Below are positions 24,620 through 36,009 of a stretch of 64,000 bases of DNA, piece by piece. Position numbers and translations under genes: made by a program. The notes below the pieces were generated by a model. It was not told the DNA's origin, searched no databases, and worked only from the letters and a program-made list of their open reading frames with translations. The DNA is taken from positions 1-64,000 of the forward strand of contig JAMPXJ010000002.1 of assembly GCA_023701205.1 (NCBI GenBank), given 5' to 3'. The first letter of the stretch is position 1. Each line of letters begins with the position of its first letter. The DNA is from Oligoflexia bacterium (lineage in GTDB: Bacteria; Bdellovibrionota; UBA1018).

Positions 24620-27600
24620 CGGAACCTCTTCTGGACCTTGAGATCAAAGCCATAGGACGAGCTCTGAATCGGGTTCGCGCCGGTGGTCTCGTAGTTATCG
24701 TAGACGCCGATGACCGAGAGGCCGGGGACGATCTGGACCTCCGCGTTCACCTCCTTTTGCGAGCCGGTGCCCACGCCTACGGTGCTTCCCGCCGAGATGT
24801 CCACGTTCTTGGTGAGCTGCTTGCGGATCACGATCTTCGGCGCCGCCGCGGACTGGCTTTCCGACTGCGGCCGGAAGATGCTCGTGCCCTGGTTGGAGTT
24901 CACGGTCTCGTCGAACTGGATCTGCAGCCCGGTCTTGCTTTCGACCTCGCGGTTGAAGTCGAGCGAGTGCAGCAGCAGCGATGCCGCCTCGCCCTGCTCG
25001 AAGACCGTGCGGTCCGCCGAGCTGAGGCGCTTCGTCTCGCTCGAGGTCAGGCCCAGCGCGAGCAGCGAGATGATTTCCGACTCGGGCATCACCGGATTGG
25101 ACGAGAGCTCGAGCTTCCATTTGTCCATCCGGCCCGAGGCATAGGCCTGCACCTTGACGCCGTTGACCTCGGTGTTCGCCGTCATGGTGAAGCGCGGATT
25201 GATGACCGTCGGATTGTCGAAGATGGCCGCCGCCGACTGGATCTGGAAAGTGCGGTCCTTGAAGATCATCCGGCCCTGCACGAGATCCACGTTGCCGACC
25301 ACGCGCGGGGCGTCCAGCGTGTTGACGAGCTTGATCTGCGCCTTGAGATCGACGTCGAACAGGTCATTCTGCACGAGAATGCCTCCGTCGGAACGCACGT
25401 CGATGCCGAGCCGGAACCAGGGATAGTCGCTGAGCCGGCGCGCGGTCGGCGGAGGGGTGTACTGCGCGGTCTTCAGCGCCTGCGTGTACTTCTGCTGGAA
25501 GACCTTCTCGCGCGAAAGCGCCGAATCCACGACCACCGAGCCTTCGACCGCGTAGGGCAGCTGCTCACCGCGAACGCCGACCGTGCCGCGCACCTTGGCG
25601 TACTGGAACGGAAAGACCTTCACCCTGGGCCCGCTGATGACGGCCTTGAGATCGATCGAGGGGAAGCGATCGGTGAAAAGCGAGATCAGCCCTTCGGCGC
25701 TGATGCGGCCGCCGGCGAGATCCCCCTCCAGCCCTTGCACCCGGATCACGTTCTGGCGCAGCTGCAGCGCTCCGGTCACGTTCTCGAAAGGCGAGTCCAC
25801 CGCCGGCACCCGGAAGGAGACCGCGTCCACGAGCGCCCGGCCGGAGATCTCCGGCGCCTTGAGCGCGCCGCCGATGAGGAAGTCCAGGTTGGCGAGGCCC
25901 TTGGCCTGGCTGATCGACGAGGTGAGGAACTCGGCGATCGAGACGTCGAGCGTGCCGATGACCGCTCCCTCGATCTCCCCCCGGCTGCCGCGAAGCGAGA
26001 GGGAGGCATTCCCGTGATTGCCCTTGATCGAAAGATCGGCGACCTCGAAACTGCCGTCGTTCACCCGGAAAGAGACCGCCTCGGCGAGCCGGAAGGCCGT
26101 GCCGGTCTTGGCAAGGAGATACTCGGTGATCGCGATCGCGCCCGTGGATCGCTCGATGGCTCCGGAGCGGAAGCTGAGATTGACCGAACCGGAGACGAAG
26201 CCCGCGACCGCGGGATCGGGGATCGTCTGCGGGTTCAGCAGGAGCAGGATGGGCGAGAAATCCAGATGCTTCATTTCCGCCCGGAAATAGCTGCTGGCCG
26301 CGGGCGTGAAGTCGTAGGAAAGATCGATCAGCCCCTGGCCCCCGAGCGCGGTGCCCTTCATCTCGAGGCGTCCGGCCTCGCTCCGGATGGAAAGCTGGCT
26401 CGGCGGCATCGCGCCCCCGCGGACGGCCACTTCCGTGCCCGAGATCTGGGTACTCGAGCGGATCTGACCCAGGCGCCCGGACCCTTTGCTGTCGATGACG
26501 AGCTTGCCCCGGATCGGCACGTCGAGACGCCCCACGTGGTCGATATCGCTCACCGCCAGGCCTTGGGTGCGCAGCTCCCATTCGATCCGGTCGCTGTCGT
26601 CGTAGGAGATCTTTCCTTCGAGCTTGCCGGTGCTCTTCGTCGCGCGGAAATCGCCGAGATGATAACGGCCCTTGTCGTAACCGCCGCTCAGCGCGACCTG
26701 GGCGAAACGCTCGCCGAGATATTCCCAGCTGCTGCCCTCGATGCCCCCCTGCACCTGCAGCTCCTTCATGTCGAGGCCGCCGAAGACGCGCAGATCGCCG
26801 CGCATCGCTCCGTTGAGGCTCCGCGGAAACCACCAGAGCGGCGCGACCAGGCGATCGAAGACCCGAAGCAGGTCGCGGATGTCGCCCTCCTGGAACTTGA
26901 CCTTCAGGTCGATCGATTCGCCTTCGCCCGCGTCCACGACCCCGTTCGCGGCGAAGATGGTCTTTTCATGCATGAGCCGGACCTGCTCGAAAAGCAGGCG
27001 ACTGGGATCGTCGTCCCAGGTGATCCGTCCCTTGAGCGCGCCGAGCTGGAGATTGAGATATTCGGCCTTCTGGATATCGGCGTCGAAGTCGATCCGAACG
27101 CGCGAGGAGGGGCCGTGCACGTGGACGTCCAGGTTGCCTTCCCCGCGGATCTCCACCTCCGCGATGCGACCCACCTCCTCGAGGTGCGCGTTTCCGCTCG
27201 CGCGCAGATCGAACCCGGCCTTGAAATCCATCTTTCCGCCGACCCGGAAGCGCGACTTGGGCAGGCTCAGCAGCACGTTCTGCGGACGAAAGCCCGTGGG
27301 GTCGAAGGCAAGCGTGCCGTCGATCCCGATCCGGGGAATCTGCAGCACCTTTCGCAACGGCTTGAGCTTGCCGAGGCGCTGGTTGTCGAGCTGGAAGTCC
27401 AGGACCTCGAGCTTCGTCTTGGCGAGCAGGTTCCAGCGCCTGCCCGGAACGAAGGTGGCCTCGACCGGGCCGCTCACGCGGAACAGCAGGGGGTAAACGT
27501 CCTTCAGCGCGGGGGCCCCGAGCCAATGGATGTGGGCGCGCTCGAAGAGCAGCGGCACGGTCACCTGCCGCGGTTGCGCGAGATCGATGCGGAAAGCCCC

Positions 27601-28716
27601 GACTGTGATCTTGCCGCCCCCGGCAGGGCGTCCCTCGGTCTCCCGCGCCTCGATCTCCGCGCGCTTGAGCGAAAGCTCCCCTCCCGAGGGCGAGGAGCTC
27701 CAGGCCCCTTTCGCCGCGACCCGATCCGCCTTCCACTCCCGGAAGAACGCGTCACGGATCTCCAGATCGCCCTCGGCGCGCAGGGATTCCAGCGGCCGCT
27801 CGAGGTTCCCGTGAACTTTGCCGGTGAACTCCGCGAGCCCGCCGAATGCGGGCGCCTCCGCCGCGGAAGGCTTCGCCAGCAGCGCGGCGATCCGCTCCAG
27901 TCGCCCGTTCGCGCGAGCCGTCGCCTCCATCCGCAGGCCCTTGGGATTGAGGATATCGCCCTGGATCGTTCCCGACGCCGAAGCTTCGATCCCCTCGCCC
28001 TTGAGCGAGAAGCTCTCGAGCTGCACGCCCATCGCGTTGGTATGCGCGAGCGCCTTGACCTCGCCCAGCATGCCCGCGAGCGGCATTTGCCTCACGAGGC
28101 TGCCTTCGAGCGCGGTGATCTCGAGCGCGATCTCGTAGCCGAGTCCGCCCTGGCCGGACCACTGCCCGAGCCGGAGGGACCTGGCGAGAAAGCCCACCGA
28201 GTCGCCCGAATCCGTCCACTCCACGCGCAGCCGGGTGTTCTGCACCGCGATCGCCTCGGTGCGGACCTGCAGCAGCTCGTCCCAGTGGAACCCCAGCTTC
28301 ATTCCCCGGCCCTGGCGCGGCTGGGGCCCGCGCTTCTTCGCCAGCGACTGATCGAGGAAGAGGCGGACCTCGCCGTTGACGATCACGGTCTCGTGGACCC
28401 GGATATTGCCCGAGAGCATCTGGAACGGGCGGAAGTTCAGGTCGAGCCGCTCCGCGCGCACCGAAGAGCCGCGCGGGAGCTTGAGGATGTTGCGTTCCTT
28501 CAGCTCGATGACCGGGTCGCGCAACGAAAGCCCCGGAGGAAAGAGCTTCACGTTGATCTCGCGGAAGTCGGCGGCGATCCCCAGGTCCGAAGGCACGTGT
28601 TTCGCCGCGATCTCCTTGAGGATGATGGCGAACCGCGGGCTCTGGATGAACCAGATCGCGCCGGAGACGAGTAAGGTGACGGCCGTCATGAAAAAAAGGA
28701 ATGGGCGCTTGCGCAT
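24616..28716 (-). CDS. tamB: TamB-like translocation/assembly or lipid-bridge protein
   Basis: A 1366-residue AsmA/TamB-superfamily protein with an N-terminal inner-membrane anchor (RKRPFLFFMTAVTLLVSGAIWF) and a long series of short beta repeats forming the expected periplasm-spanning groove. A C-terminal DUF490 region (about 1000-1366) contains VQGRMIFKDRTFQIQ and MPESEIISLLALGL. Proteins of this kind are now thought to carry phospholipids to the outer membrane. The ATG at 28716 shares its A with the TGA of the preceding TPR gene (TGATG), so the long upstream extension of the frame is not used. It is translationally linked to tamA. Confidence 0.9.
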   Translation of the reverse strand: MRKRPFLFFMTAVTLLVSGAIWFIQSPRFAIILKEIAAKHVPSDLGIAADFREINVKLFPPGLSLRDPVIELKERNILKLPRGSSVRAERLDLNFRPFQMLSGNIRVHETVIVNGEVRLFLDQSLAKKRGPQPRQGRGMKLGFHWDELLQVRTEAIAVQNTRLRVEWTDSGDSVGFLARSLRLGQWSGQGGLGYEIALEITALEGSLVRQMPLAGMLGEVKALAHTNAMGVQLESFSLKGEGIEASASGTIQGDILNPKGLRMEATARANGRLERIAALLAKPSAAEAPAFGGLAEFTGKVHGNLERPLESLRAEGDLEIRDAFFREWKADRVAAKGAWSSSPSGGELSLKRAEIEARETEGRPAGGGKITVGAFRIDLAQPRQVTVPLLFERAHIHWLGAPALKDVYPLLFRVSGPVEATFVPGRRWNLLAKTKLEVLDFQLDNQRLGKLKPLRKVLQIPRIGIDGTLAFDPTGFRPQNVLLSLPKSRFRVGGKMDFKAGFDLRASGNAHLEEVGRIAEVEIRGEGNLDVHVHGPSSRVRIDFDADIQKAEYLNLQLGALKGRITWDDDPSRLLFEQVRLMHEKTIFAANGVVDAGEGESIDLKVKFQEGDIRDLLRVFDRLVAPLWWFPRSLNGAMRGDLRVFGGLDMKELQVQGGIEGSSWEYLGERFAQVALSGGYDKGRYHLGDFRATKSTGKLEGKISYDDSDRIEWELRTQGLAVSDIDHVGRLDVPIRGKLVIDSKGSGRLGQIRSSTQISGTEVAVRGGAMPPSQLSIRSEAGRLEMKGTALGGQGLIDLSYDFTPAASSYFRAEMKHLDFSPILLLLNPQTIPDPAVAGFVSGSVNLSFRSGAIERSTGAIAITEYLLAKTGTAFRLAEAVSFRVNDGSFEVADLSIKGNHGNASLSLRGSRGEIEGAVIGTLDVSIAEFLTSSISQAKGLANLDFLIGGALKAPEISGRALVDAVSFRVPAVDSPFENVTGALQLRQNVIRVQGLEGDLAGGRISAEGLISLFTDRFPSIDLKAVISGPRVKVFPFQYAKVRGTVGVRGEQLPYAVEGSVVVDSALSREKVFQQKYTQALKTAQYTPPPTARRLSDYPWFRLGIDVRSDGGILVQNDLFDVDLKAQIKLVNTLDAPRVVGNVDLVQGRMIFKDRTFQIQSAAAIFDNPTVINPRFTMTANTEVNGVKVQAYASGRMDKWKLELSSNPVMPESEIISLLALGLTSSETKRLSSADRTVFEQGEAASLLLHSLDFNREVESKTGLQIQFDETVNSNQGTSIFRPQSESQSAAAPKIVIRKQLTKNVDISAGSTVGVGTGSQKEVNAEVQIVPGLSVIGVYDNYETTGANPIQSSSYGFDLKVQKRFR

Positions 28717-29660
28717 CACCGCTTCCCGCGCGCGCGCGCGTCGAGATCGCGGTAGCGAGGATCGATGCCGCGCGCCTGATCGTACCAGGTCGCGGCCAGA
28801 TCCTGCTTGCCCATGGCTTCGTAGGCGCGCCCCATCTGGTAGAAGAACTCCACCTTGCGTTCGATCGGTACCTCGGCATCCCGCAGAACGCCTTGCAGGA
28901 TCAGCGTGGCCTCGAAGGCCTTGCCCGCCTGGATGCATGCGTGCGCGAGCAGCGCGGTCGCGGCCAGCAATTCGAGCCCGGGGCTCGAGGAATCACGCAG
29001 GTACACGGCAGTCGCCCCGCGGAACTGGCGGATGGCCAGCTCATGGAGGCCCATTTCCAGAAACCCGATTCCGAGATCCATCCGATCCCGCCCCGAAAGG
29101 TCCACGAGTTCGCCCTCGAGCCTCTCGATGTATTCGCGCATTTCCGGCGACTCCGGCTCCAGCGCGAAGGGCGCGACCGAGGTCGAGCCTTCCGGCTTGC
29201 CCGAGAGGATCCCGAGCGACAGGTCGCGGTCGAGCTGCCGGAGCACCTCGTCGGCGTCCGCGCCGAAGAACGGGGATTCCACCGCTTCGCGACCGAGCCC
29301 GGGACGGCGCCGATCCTCGCCGAAAATCTGCTTGAGCTCCAGCTCGTGGATCTCGGCCAGAAGCTTGCGCGCGGGCGCATAGTTCGGATCCGCGATCACG
29401 ATATGCCGCAACACCTTCTTGGCTTCTTCGGAAAGACCTTCGTTCAGCAGGATCCGCGCGCTGTGGAACTGATCATCGAGCTCGCCGACCCCGGATGCGG
29501 GCGGGGGCGCGGGAGCAGGCGCGGGCGCGTCCCCAGATGCCACTTGCGGCTTCGGCGCGAACAACTCATGCGTGCCGGTCTTCTCCAGAAGATCGTCGCC
29601 GAGATCGACCCGCGTGCCTTCGTTTTCCGGGGGCGAATTCCCCTGAGAATCCTTTGTCAC
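28716..29660 (-). CDS. TPR-repeat protein
   Basis: A 314-residue soluble protein. It begins with a disordered Ala/Pro-rich stretch (about 40-58) followed by TPR-like helices, of which LDDQFHSARILLNEGLSEEAKKVLRHIVIADPNYAPAR-type and VEFFYQMGRAYEAMGKQDLAATWYDQARGIDP-type repeats are the clearest (about 60-100 and 268-300). No signal peptide. It sits 12 bases after accC and directly before tamB. TPR proteins mediate complexes; a role in envelope or pilus assembly is suggested only by the neighbours. Confidence 0.75.
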   Translation of the reverse strand: MTKDSQGNSPPENEGTRVDLGDDLLEKTGTHELFAPKPQVASGDAPAPAPAPPPASGVGELDDQFHSARILLNEGLSEEAKKVLRHIVIADPNYAPARKLLAEIHELELKQIFGEDRRRPGLGREAVESPFFGADADEVLRQLDRDLSLGILSGKPEGSTSVAPFALEPESPEMREYIERLEGELVDLSGRDRMDLGIGFLEMGLHELAIRQFRGATAVYLRDSSSPGLELLAATALLAHACIQAGKAFEATLILQGVLRDAEVPIERKVEFFYQMGRAYEAMGKQDLAATWYDQARGIDPRYRDLDARARGKR

Positions 29661-29672
29661 AACTGCATAATT

Positions 29673-31028
<1,356 letters not shown>

Positions 31029-31040
31029 ATCAGGACCACC

Positions 31041-31568
31041 TCAGGCTTCGACTACGAAAAGCGGCTCGCCGAATTCGACGGGCTGGCCGTTCTCGACGAG
31101 GATCGAGACGATCTTGCCAGGGATCTCGGCCTCGATCTCGTTCATGAGCTTCATCGCCTCGATGATGCACAGTACATCGCCGCGCTTCACCACCTGTCCT
31201 TCGCGAACGTAAGGCTCCGCGGTGGGCGAGGGCGCCCTGTAAAAGGTCCCCACGAAAGGCGATAGCACCTGCTTCTGATTCGCGGAGAGCCCTTTGGTTT
31301 CGGCGATGACTTCCTTGCCCGGTGCGGGAGCGGCGGCGATCGGAGCCTGATGAGCCGTGGCATGGGCGAACGGCGCAGTCAGGATCGGTGCGGCGGCGCC
31401 CCGGCGAAGATGCAGCTTCTCGCCGCCTTTTTCCCATTCGAGCTCGCCGAGGTCATAGCGGGACATCAGCTCGATGATCCCCTCGAGTCGTTGCAGATCC
31501 GGATGGGTCTTCAAGGAATTCTTCGAGCCCTGACTCTTGCCTTGGGAACTGCGGGAAGCGCGCGCCAC
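31041..31568 (-). CDS. accB: Biotin carboxyl carrier protein of acetyl-CoA carboxylase
   Basis: A 175-residue carrier. The C-terminal biotinyl domain (about 95-175) has the EAMKLMNE motif, whose Lys is biotinylated, and ends in the standard [10 protein letters not shown] flexible Ala/Pro-rich linker (about 60-90) joins it to an N-terminal region with [20 protein letters not shown] sequence that contacts AccC. It sits one base after efp and 12 bases before accC. Confidence 0.96.
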   Translation of the reverse strand: MARASRSSQGKSQGSKNSLKTHPDLQRLEGIIELMSRYDLGELEWEKGGEKLHLRRGAAAPILTAPFAHATAHQAPIAAAPAPGKEVIAETKGLSANQKQVLSPFVGTFYRAPSPTAEPYVREGQVVKRGDVLCIIEAMKLMNEIEAEIPGKIVSILVENGQPVEFGEPLFVVEA

Positions 31569-31569
31569 G

Positions 31570-32136
31570 TTACTTGTTCGCCTTTTCTGAGTAGGTGTAA
31601 TCGCGGGTATCGACCTTGATGTATTCCCCTTCCTTCAGGTGGAAGGGAACCTGCACCACCGCGCCCGTCTCGAGGGTCGCGGGCTTGGTGCCGCCGACGG
31701 TATCGCCCTTGAAAGCGCTCGTCGTTTCCTTGATCTGGAGCACGACGAAGGTCGGAAGCTCGATGCCGATCGGGCGCTCGTTGAAGTACATCACCTTGAT
31801 GACCAGGTTCTCCTGCAGGAAGTCCTTGCCCGTGCCGAGCTGCTCGTCTGAAAGCGCGACCTGCTCGTAGTTCGCCTGGTTCATGAAGTGATAACCTTCG
31901 GCGTCCTTGTAGAGATACTGCATCTCTTTTTCTTCGGTATTGGCGCGATCCAGCTTGTCGCCCGAGGTGATGGTGCGCTCGATGACGTTCTGGTTGAGCA
32001 TGTTCTTGAGCTTGGTGCGCGTGAAGGCGCGGCCTTTGCCGGGGCTCACGTGTTGGAAATCCACGATCTCGTAGGGAATGCCCTCGATCTCGACCTTGAG
32101 GCCTTTGCGAAACTGGTTGGTTGCGTACATAGTCAC
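31570..32136 (-). CDS. efp: Elongation factor P
   Basis: A 188-residue three-domain EF-P that rescues ribosomes stalled at polyproline. The tip loop is SPGKGRAF, so the modified residue is Lys, not the Arg of rhamnosylated EF-Ps; a lysylation-type modification would be expected, but no modification enzyme lies in the window. ATG at 32130 and GTG at 32136 are both possible starts. It is followed after one base by accB, an efp-accB-accC order common in bacteria. Confidence 0.96.
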   Translation of the reverse strand: MTMYATNQFRKGLKVEIEGIPYEIVDFQHVSPGKGRAFTRTKLKNMLNQNVIERTITSGDKLDRANTEEKEMQYLYKDAEGYHFMNQANYEQVALSDEQLGTGKDFLQENLVIKVMYFNERPIGIELPTFVVLQIKETTSAFKGDTVGGTKPATLETGAVVQVPFHLKEGEYIKVDTRDYTYSEKANK

Positions 32137-32165
32137 TCGTTCCTATCCTGATAGGAGCGCGAGTG

Positions 32166-32777
32166 TCAACTCGTCAGGCGATACCTTTCAACCCTCTGCA
32201 GCATCGCTTGAAGAAGCTCGATTCTCCGGATCCAGCCCGCCTTGAGATACTCCGGATCTTCCTGAATCGCGGCCTGGGCGGACTTCTCCTGGAAGGCCTC
32301 GAGCGGATCCGCTTTGACCGCCGGGCGGGGATCCGTTCTGAGGACCAGCGTCCCTTTTTCATAGGCCTGGTCCTCGAGCTCCTTGACCAGTTGCGCGGTT
32401 TCCTGGTCCTGCGGCGCGAAGTAGAGCAGCATCTTGAACGCGCCGAGCGCCTCGGACGGAAGCCCGAGCATCAGCGAGGACTCCGCGACCAGGCGCTGGG
32501 CCACGAGATTGTCCGGAACGTCCTGCACCACGGGCCGCAGCTCCTCGATGACCTCGGCAAAGAGCTTCTTATCGAAAAGCGCGCGCGCCAGCGCGACTCT
32601 TCCGCCCACGAACGCGGGATGGATGCGCAACCCCTCGCGTGCGACCTCGATGGCCTCGTCGACGAGCCCCGCCTTGCGGTACGCCTCGGCGAGCGGCGCG
32701 AAAACCCGCGACGTCGGGTCGTCCTGGTACTTCTTGAGGTAGCTGTGAATGAGCGGGTGATATTTCGTCTGGCTCAT
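32166..32777 (-). CDS. TPR-repeat protein downstream of pilQ
   Basis: A 203-residue protein with three to four TPR-like helix pairs (about 18-130, for example PTSRVFAPLAEAYRKAGLVDEAIEVAREGL and ALARALFDKKLFAEVIEEL) and no signal peptide. Its ATG overlaps the pilQ stop by 4 bases, so it is coupled to the pilus operon. In the Myxococcus order a TPR protein (Tgl) assists PilQ assembly, but Tgl is a lipoprotein and this protein lacks a lipobox, so I do not call it Tgl. Confidence 0.75.
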   Translation of the reverse strand: MSQTKYHPLIHSYLKKYQDDPTSRVFAPLAEAYRKAGLVDEAIEVAREGLRIHPAFVGGRVALARALFDKKLFAEVIEELRPVVQDVPDNLVAQRLVAESSLMLGLPSEALGAFKMLLYFAPQDQETAQLVKELEDQAYEKGTLVLRTDPRPAVKADPLEAFQEKSAQAAIQEDPEYLKAGWIRRIELLQAMLQRVERYRLTS

Positions 32778-34657
32778 GAGCTCCCGAAGCCCGCCTTCTT
32801 CGGATTGATGATCTGGGGCGTGATGAAGAAGAAGAGCTCCGAACGTTCCGTACGCGTCTCCTCTTCCCCGAAAAGCGCGCCCAGGATCGGGATCTTCCGC
32901 AGGAAGGGCATCCCTCTGCTCTGCTGGCTGCTGTTCAGGGTGTAGAGGCCCCCCAACACGAGCGTGTTGCCGCTCTCGACGATGACCTGCGTGGTGAGCT
33001 TGCGCGAGCCGACGTCGGTGACATTGTTTCCGGCCGGCACGGCGAGATCGCGGCTCATCACGAGCTCCATCAGCACGCTCCCGTCGTTGGTCACGGTAGG
33101 CTTCACGTCGAGGCTGAGGTTTGCGTAGTTGATTTTGGGAGTGACCGTCTCGGCGCCGGTGGCGTCGCGCGTCCTCGTCAGGACCGCGACCGGGGTGGTC
33201 TGGATGATCGAGGCCTTCTCCTTGTTCAGCACGACCGTCTTGGGAGAAGCCAGGATCTTCACCTTGTTCTCGGACTCAAGCGCGTCCAAGCCCAGATTGA
33301 GCCTGCCGCTGCCTGGGGCGAGGCTCATCCGGAGCCCGCCGCCGCCCGCGGTGGCAGTAGTGAGGCCGCTGATCAGAGCGGGCGTACCCAGGAGCGAGTC
33401 CGAGGCGTTCGCGCCGTTGAAGCTGAGCAGGAAATCCGGGTTCCGCCCCAGGCCGCCGATCACGCCGTTGAGGTTGTTGCCGTTGCCTTCGGAGGTCTCG
33501 ATGACCTTCGCCTCGATCAGCACCTGCGGCGTCTGGGTATCGAGGATCTCGACGAGCTTCTGGATGCGGTCCATGTTCTCCGGCAGCTCGCGCACGATGA
33601 GGCTGTTGGTGCGCTTGTCGGCGATGATCGTGCGGGCGTTGGTGCCGCCGCCGCCCATCGCCGCGGCGTTCGCCGCCTCGCTCGCGGACTCGCCCTGCAG
33701 CGTCTGGATGATCTTGGCCAGGTCCTCGAGGTTGGCGTAGCTCACCGGGAAGACCCGCGTGATCTTCGGCGCAGCGGCCTTGGCCGCCATCGACGCCTTG
33801 ACCTCCTCGATCTTCTCGCGAGTGAGGTTCTCCAGGCTCATCACCCGGAGGATGTTGTTGTTGCGCTCGGCCCCGAGCTTCAGCGTCTGGAGCACGACAT
33901 CCAGCGCCTGGTCCCAGGGCACGCTCACCAGCGAGAGCGTTACCGTGCCTTTGACCTCGGGCGCGAGGATGATATTGAACCCGCTCGCCTCACCGATCAG
34001 GCGGAAGATGTCCACGGCTTCCATGTCGCGCACCTGCAGCGTGATCCGCTTGCCGGTATAGGTGCGCGCGTTGCGACTGGATTCGAACTCCTTGAGGCGG
34101 TCCGCCGCGCCCGTCATGCCGGTGAAATCCGAGCCGGGCCTGCCTGTGTCCTTGCTGCCGGCATCCCCGGCCGCGAGGGCGTCGTCGGAGCCCGCGCCGT
34201 CCTCGCTTCCCGCGCCGGAACCCGCGGTTTCGCCGCTTTCGCCTTCTCCCGCCCCGCTCTCCGAAGGGACGCTGATGCGCAGCAGGTTGCCTTCGGCCTG
34301 GACCTGCGTTTCGACCGGAGCCTTGAGCTGCAGCACGATGCGGACCTTGTCTTCGCCTTTCACCTGGTACGGGCTGATCATCAGCAGCTTGCCCGCAAAG
34401 GAGGAGGTGTCGATCTTGCGTGCCACGGCCGAGCCGATCCGCGCGCCCTCGAGCTCGATCACGACCTGCCTGTCGTCGGCATTTTCCTGCTTTTCGAACG
34501 TGAGCGGGCCGTCACCGCGGACCTCGATGATCGCGGGATCGGAAGTACCCTTGAAATCGATGGAGGTGACGCGCGTGGCGGACCAGGCCGGAGGCGCCGC
34601 GAGGAGAAAACTCGCCGCCGCTGCCAAGAAGAGTGGTCTTTGCATCCTGCAAATCAT
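32774..34657 (-). CDS. pilQ: Type IV pilus secretin PilQ
   Basis: A 627-residue outer-membrane secretin. Signal peptide (about 1-27), one AMIN domain (about 28-130, often several in PilQ), an acidic Gly/Ser/Asp-rich linker (about 130-185), secretin N0/N1 domains (about 200-385) and the secretin barrel (about 420-615) with VPVLGDIPILGALF-like RKIPILGALFGEEE and SELFFFITP at the end. AGGAGG sits 6 bases before the ATG at 34657. It forms the pore for pilus extrusion. Confidence 0.95.
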   Translation of the reverse strand: MICRMQRPLFLAAAASFLLAAPPAWSATRVTSIDFKGTSDPAIIEVRGDGPLTFEKQENADDRQVVIELEGARIGSAVARKIDTSSFAGKLLMISPYQVKGEDKVRIVLQLKAPVETQVQAEGNLLRISVPSESGAGEGESGETAGSGAGSEDGAGSDDALAAGDAGSKDTGRPGSDFTGMTGAADRLKEFESSRNARTYTGKRITLQVRDMEAVDIFRLIGEASGFNIILAPEVKGTVTLSLVSVPWDQALDVVLQTLKLGAERNNNILRVMSLENLTREKIEEVKASMAAKAAAPKITRVFPVSYANLEDLAKIIQTLQGESASEAANAAAMGGGGTNARTIIADKRTNSLIVRELPENMDRIQKLVEILDTQTPQVLIEAKVIETSEGNGNNLNGVIGGLGRNPDFLLSFNGANASDSLLGTPALISGLTTATAGGGGLRMSLAPGSGRLNLGLDALESENKVKILASPKTVVLNKEKASIIQTTPVAVLTRTRDATGAETVTPKINYANLSLDVKPTVTNDGSVLMELVMSRDLAVPAGNNVTDVGSRKLTTQVIVESGNTLVLGGLYTLNSSQQSRGMPFLRKIPILGALFGEEETRTERSELFFFITPQIINPKKAGFGSS

Positions 34658-34684
34658 CGTTTCCTCCTGTGCGCCTGCCGCGCC

Positions 34685-35308
34685 TCAGTTGTCCCGCGCG
34701 CCCGGCGGGGCAGCCCCGGTTCCGTTCGGGACGGTGAACTTCGGTTCTGACATCTCCATTCCCGGACCGCCGCCGGTTTGGGGGGGCTGAGGCGTCATGG
34801 GCACCCCCGCGCCCTCGAATGACGTCGGGCCGCCTGCCGTCGAGACGGTCGAGGTGATCTTCGCGCCCTTCTCCTGCAGCGGGATCTCGGTATCGACATT
34901 CTCCAGCTGGCCGAAGATGTTGGCCACCTTCTCGCGGACCTTGATCCGCCGGGACTGGATCTTGACGATCGTGCCCTGCTTGAGGCCGATCTTCATCCGC
35001 TCGGAGATGATGTGGGTCTTACCCTCGGGATCCTGGAGCACGCCGCGCATGCGCGACGGTCCCGTCAGCACCCCGATCAGCTTGTACTGGTCGACGGCGA
35101 AGCGCTCGAGCTCGGTCTTGGGCACGAGGTTTTCCGGCCGGATCAACGGCCGCTTGAACGGGTCGCGTAGCTTCATCACTTCTTCGGAGAGCGGGCGGTC
35201 CTGCTGGGCGAGCTGCGCGCCGGGCGCCGCGGGCGCCGGCTGCGCCGACTGCGCGAAGGCGACGGACGGGACCAATGCGAGAAGAAGCGCCCGAAATGCC
35301 GCGCTCAC
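34685..35308 (-). CDS. pilP: Type IV pilus assembly protein PilP
   Basis: A 207-residue periplasmic protein with the PilP core (about 45-140): LRDPFKRPL, ELERFAVDQYKLIGVL and GTIVKIQSRRIKVRE. It links the PilMNO inner-membrane complex to PilQ. Unlike classical PilP it has an ordinary signal peptide (ALVPSVAFAQS) with no lipobox Cys, so it is probably not a lipoprotein. A disordered Pro/Gly tail follows. It starts at a GTG overlapping pilO (GTGA). Confidence 0.9.
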   Translation of the reverse strand: MSAAFRALLLALVPSVAFAQSAQPAPAAPGAQLAQQDRPLSEEVMKLRDPFKRPLIRPENLVPKTELERFAVDQYKLIGVLTGPSRMRGVLQDPEGKTHIISERMKIGLKQGTIVKIQSRRIKVREKVANIFGQLENVDTEIPLQEKGAKITSTVSTAGGPTSFEGAGVPMTPQPPQTGGGPGMEMSEPKFTVPNGTGAAPPGARDN

Positions 35309-35997
35309 GTGCCCCCCTTGGCCGGAGCTGCGGTGGCCTCGCCGCCCGGAACGCCCGAGGGCGCCGCGCCGGGCGTTCCCTCAGTCTCCTTCTTGCCCAG
35401 CTCGTCGGCCTTGGAGCCGGCATAACGGAACGCCTTGAGCTGCAGCATGCCTTCGAGCTCCACGTGCCGTGCGCTGCTCGAGGAGATCGGCTTCATGGTG
35501 AAATCGTCCACCCGCACGATCTTCTGGAGATTCGCGAGCCGGTCGAGGAATCCGATGAGCTGCACGTAAACGCCACGGAAGCTCACGTCGAAGAGCTGCT
35601 GCGCGTAATATTCCTGCCGGCTGACCTCGCCGGGCTTGATGCTCTGGACGGTGAGACCGACCCGCTGCGCCTCGGTGAGCACGAGCTTCATGAAGGCCGG
35701 GACGTCGAGCGTCTCCGTGAGCACGGCCTTGGTATCCTCGAGCTCCTGAGCGAGCTTCCGCAGCTCCTCGCGCTTGGTGTTCAGGGAGCGCATGAACTCC
35801 TTGGTCTGCTCGACCTTCTTGTTGAGCTTGGCGAGGTCCTCCTGCGCCGCCGCGACCTCCTTCTTCTTGAGATTGAGGTCCGAGGCCTCGTCGCTGTTGA
35901 AGGCGTGCAGGTCATACGCGAGATAGGCCAGGTAGACGACGAGGAGCAGGGTGAAGGGGATTCTCTGGAGAATTTCCTTGAGGCGTTCGAGTCCCAT
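35305..35997 (-). CDS. pilO: Type IV pilus assembly protein PilO
   Basis: A 230-residue bitopic protein with a short cytoplasmic start, one membrane helix (about 12-28), a long coiled coil (about 40-95, KKKEVAAAQEDLAKLNKKVEQ-type heptads) and a ferredoxin-like periplasmic domain (about 100-190, with YAQQLFDVSFRGVYVQLIGFLDRL). It pairs with PilN. An Ala/Gly/Pro-rich tail ends the protein. Confidence 0.93.
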   Translation of the reverse strand: MGLERLKEILQRIPFTLLLVVYLAYLAYDLHAFNSDEASDLNLKKKEVAAAQEDLAKLNKKVEQTKEFMRSLNTKREELRKLAQELEDTKAVLTETLDVPAFMKLVLTEAQRVGLTVQSIKPGEVSRQEYYAQQLFDVSFRGVYVQLIGFLDRLANLQKIVRVDDFTMKPISSSSARHVELEGMLQLKAFRYAGSKADELGKKETEGTPGAAPSGVPGGEATAAPAKGGT

Positions 35998-36009
35998 GCC
36001 CTCAGTCCC

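Noticed and set aside
24757..28674. 1305-codon plus-strand open frame opposite tamB
   Set aside because: Antisense artefact of GC-rich third positions; tamB has an anchor, DUF490 region and linked neighbours.
32166..32777. Tgl, the PilQ assembly lipoprotein
   Set aside because: The TPR protein after pilQ has no signal peptide or lipobox, which Tgl requires.
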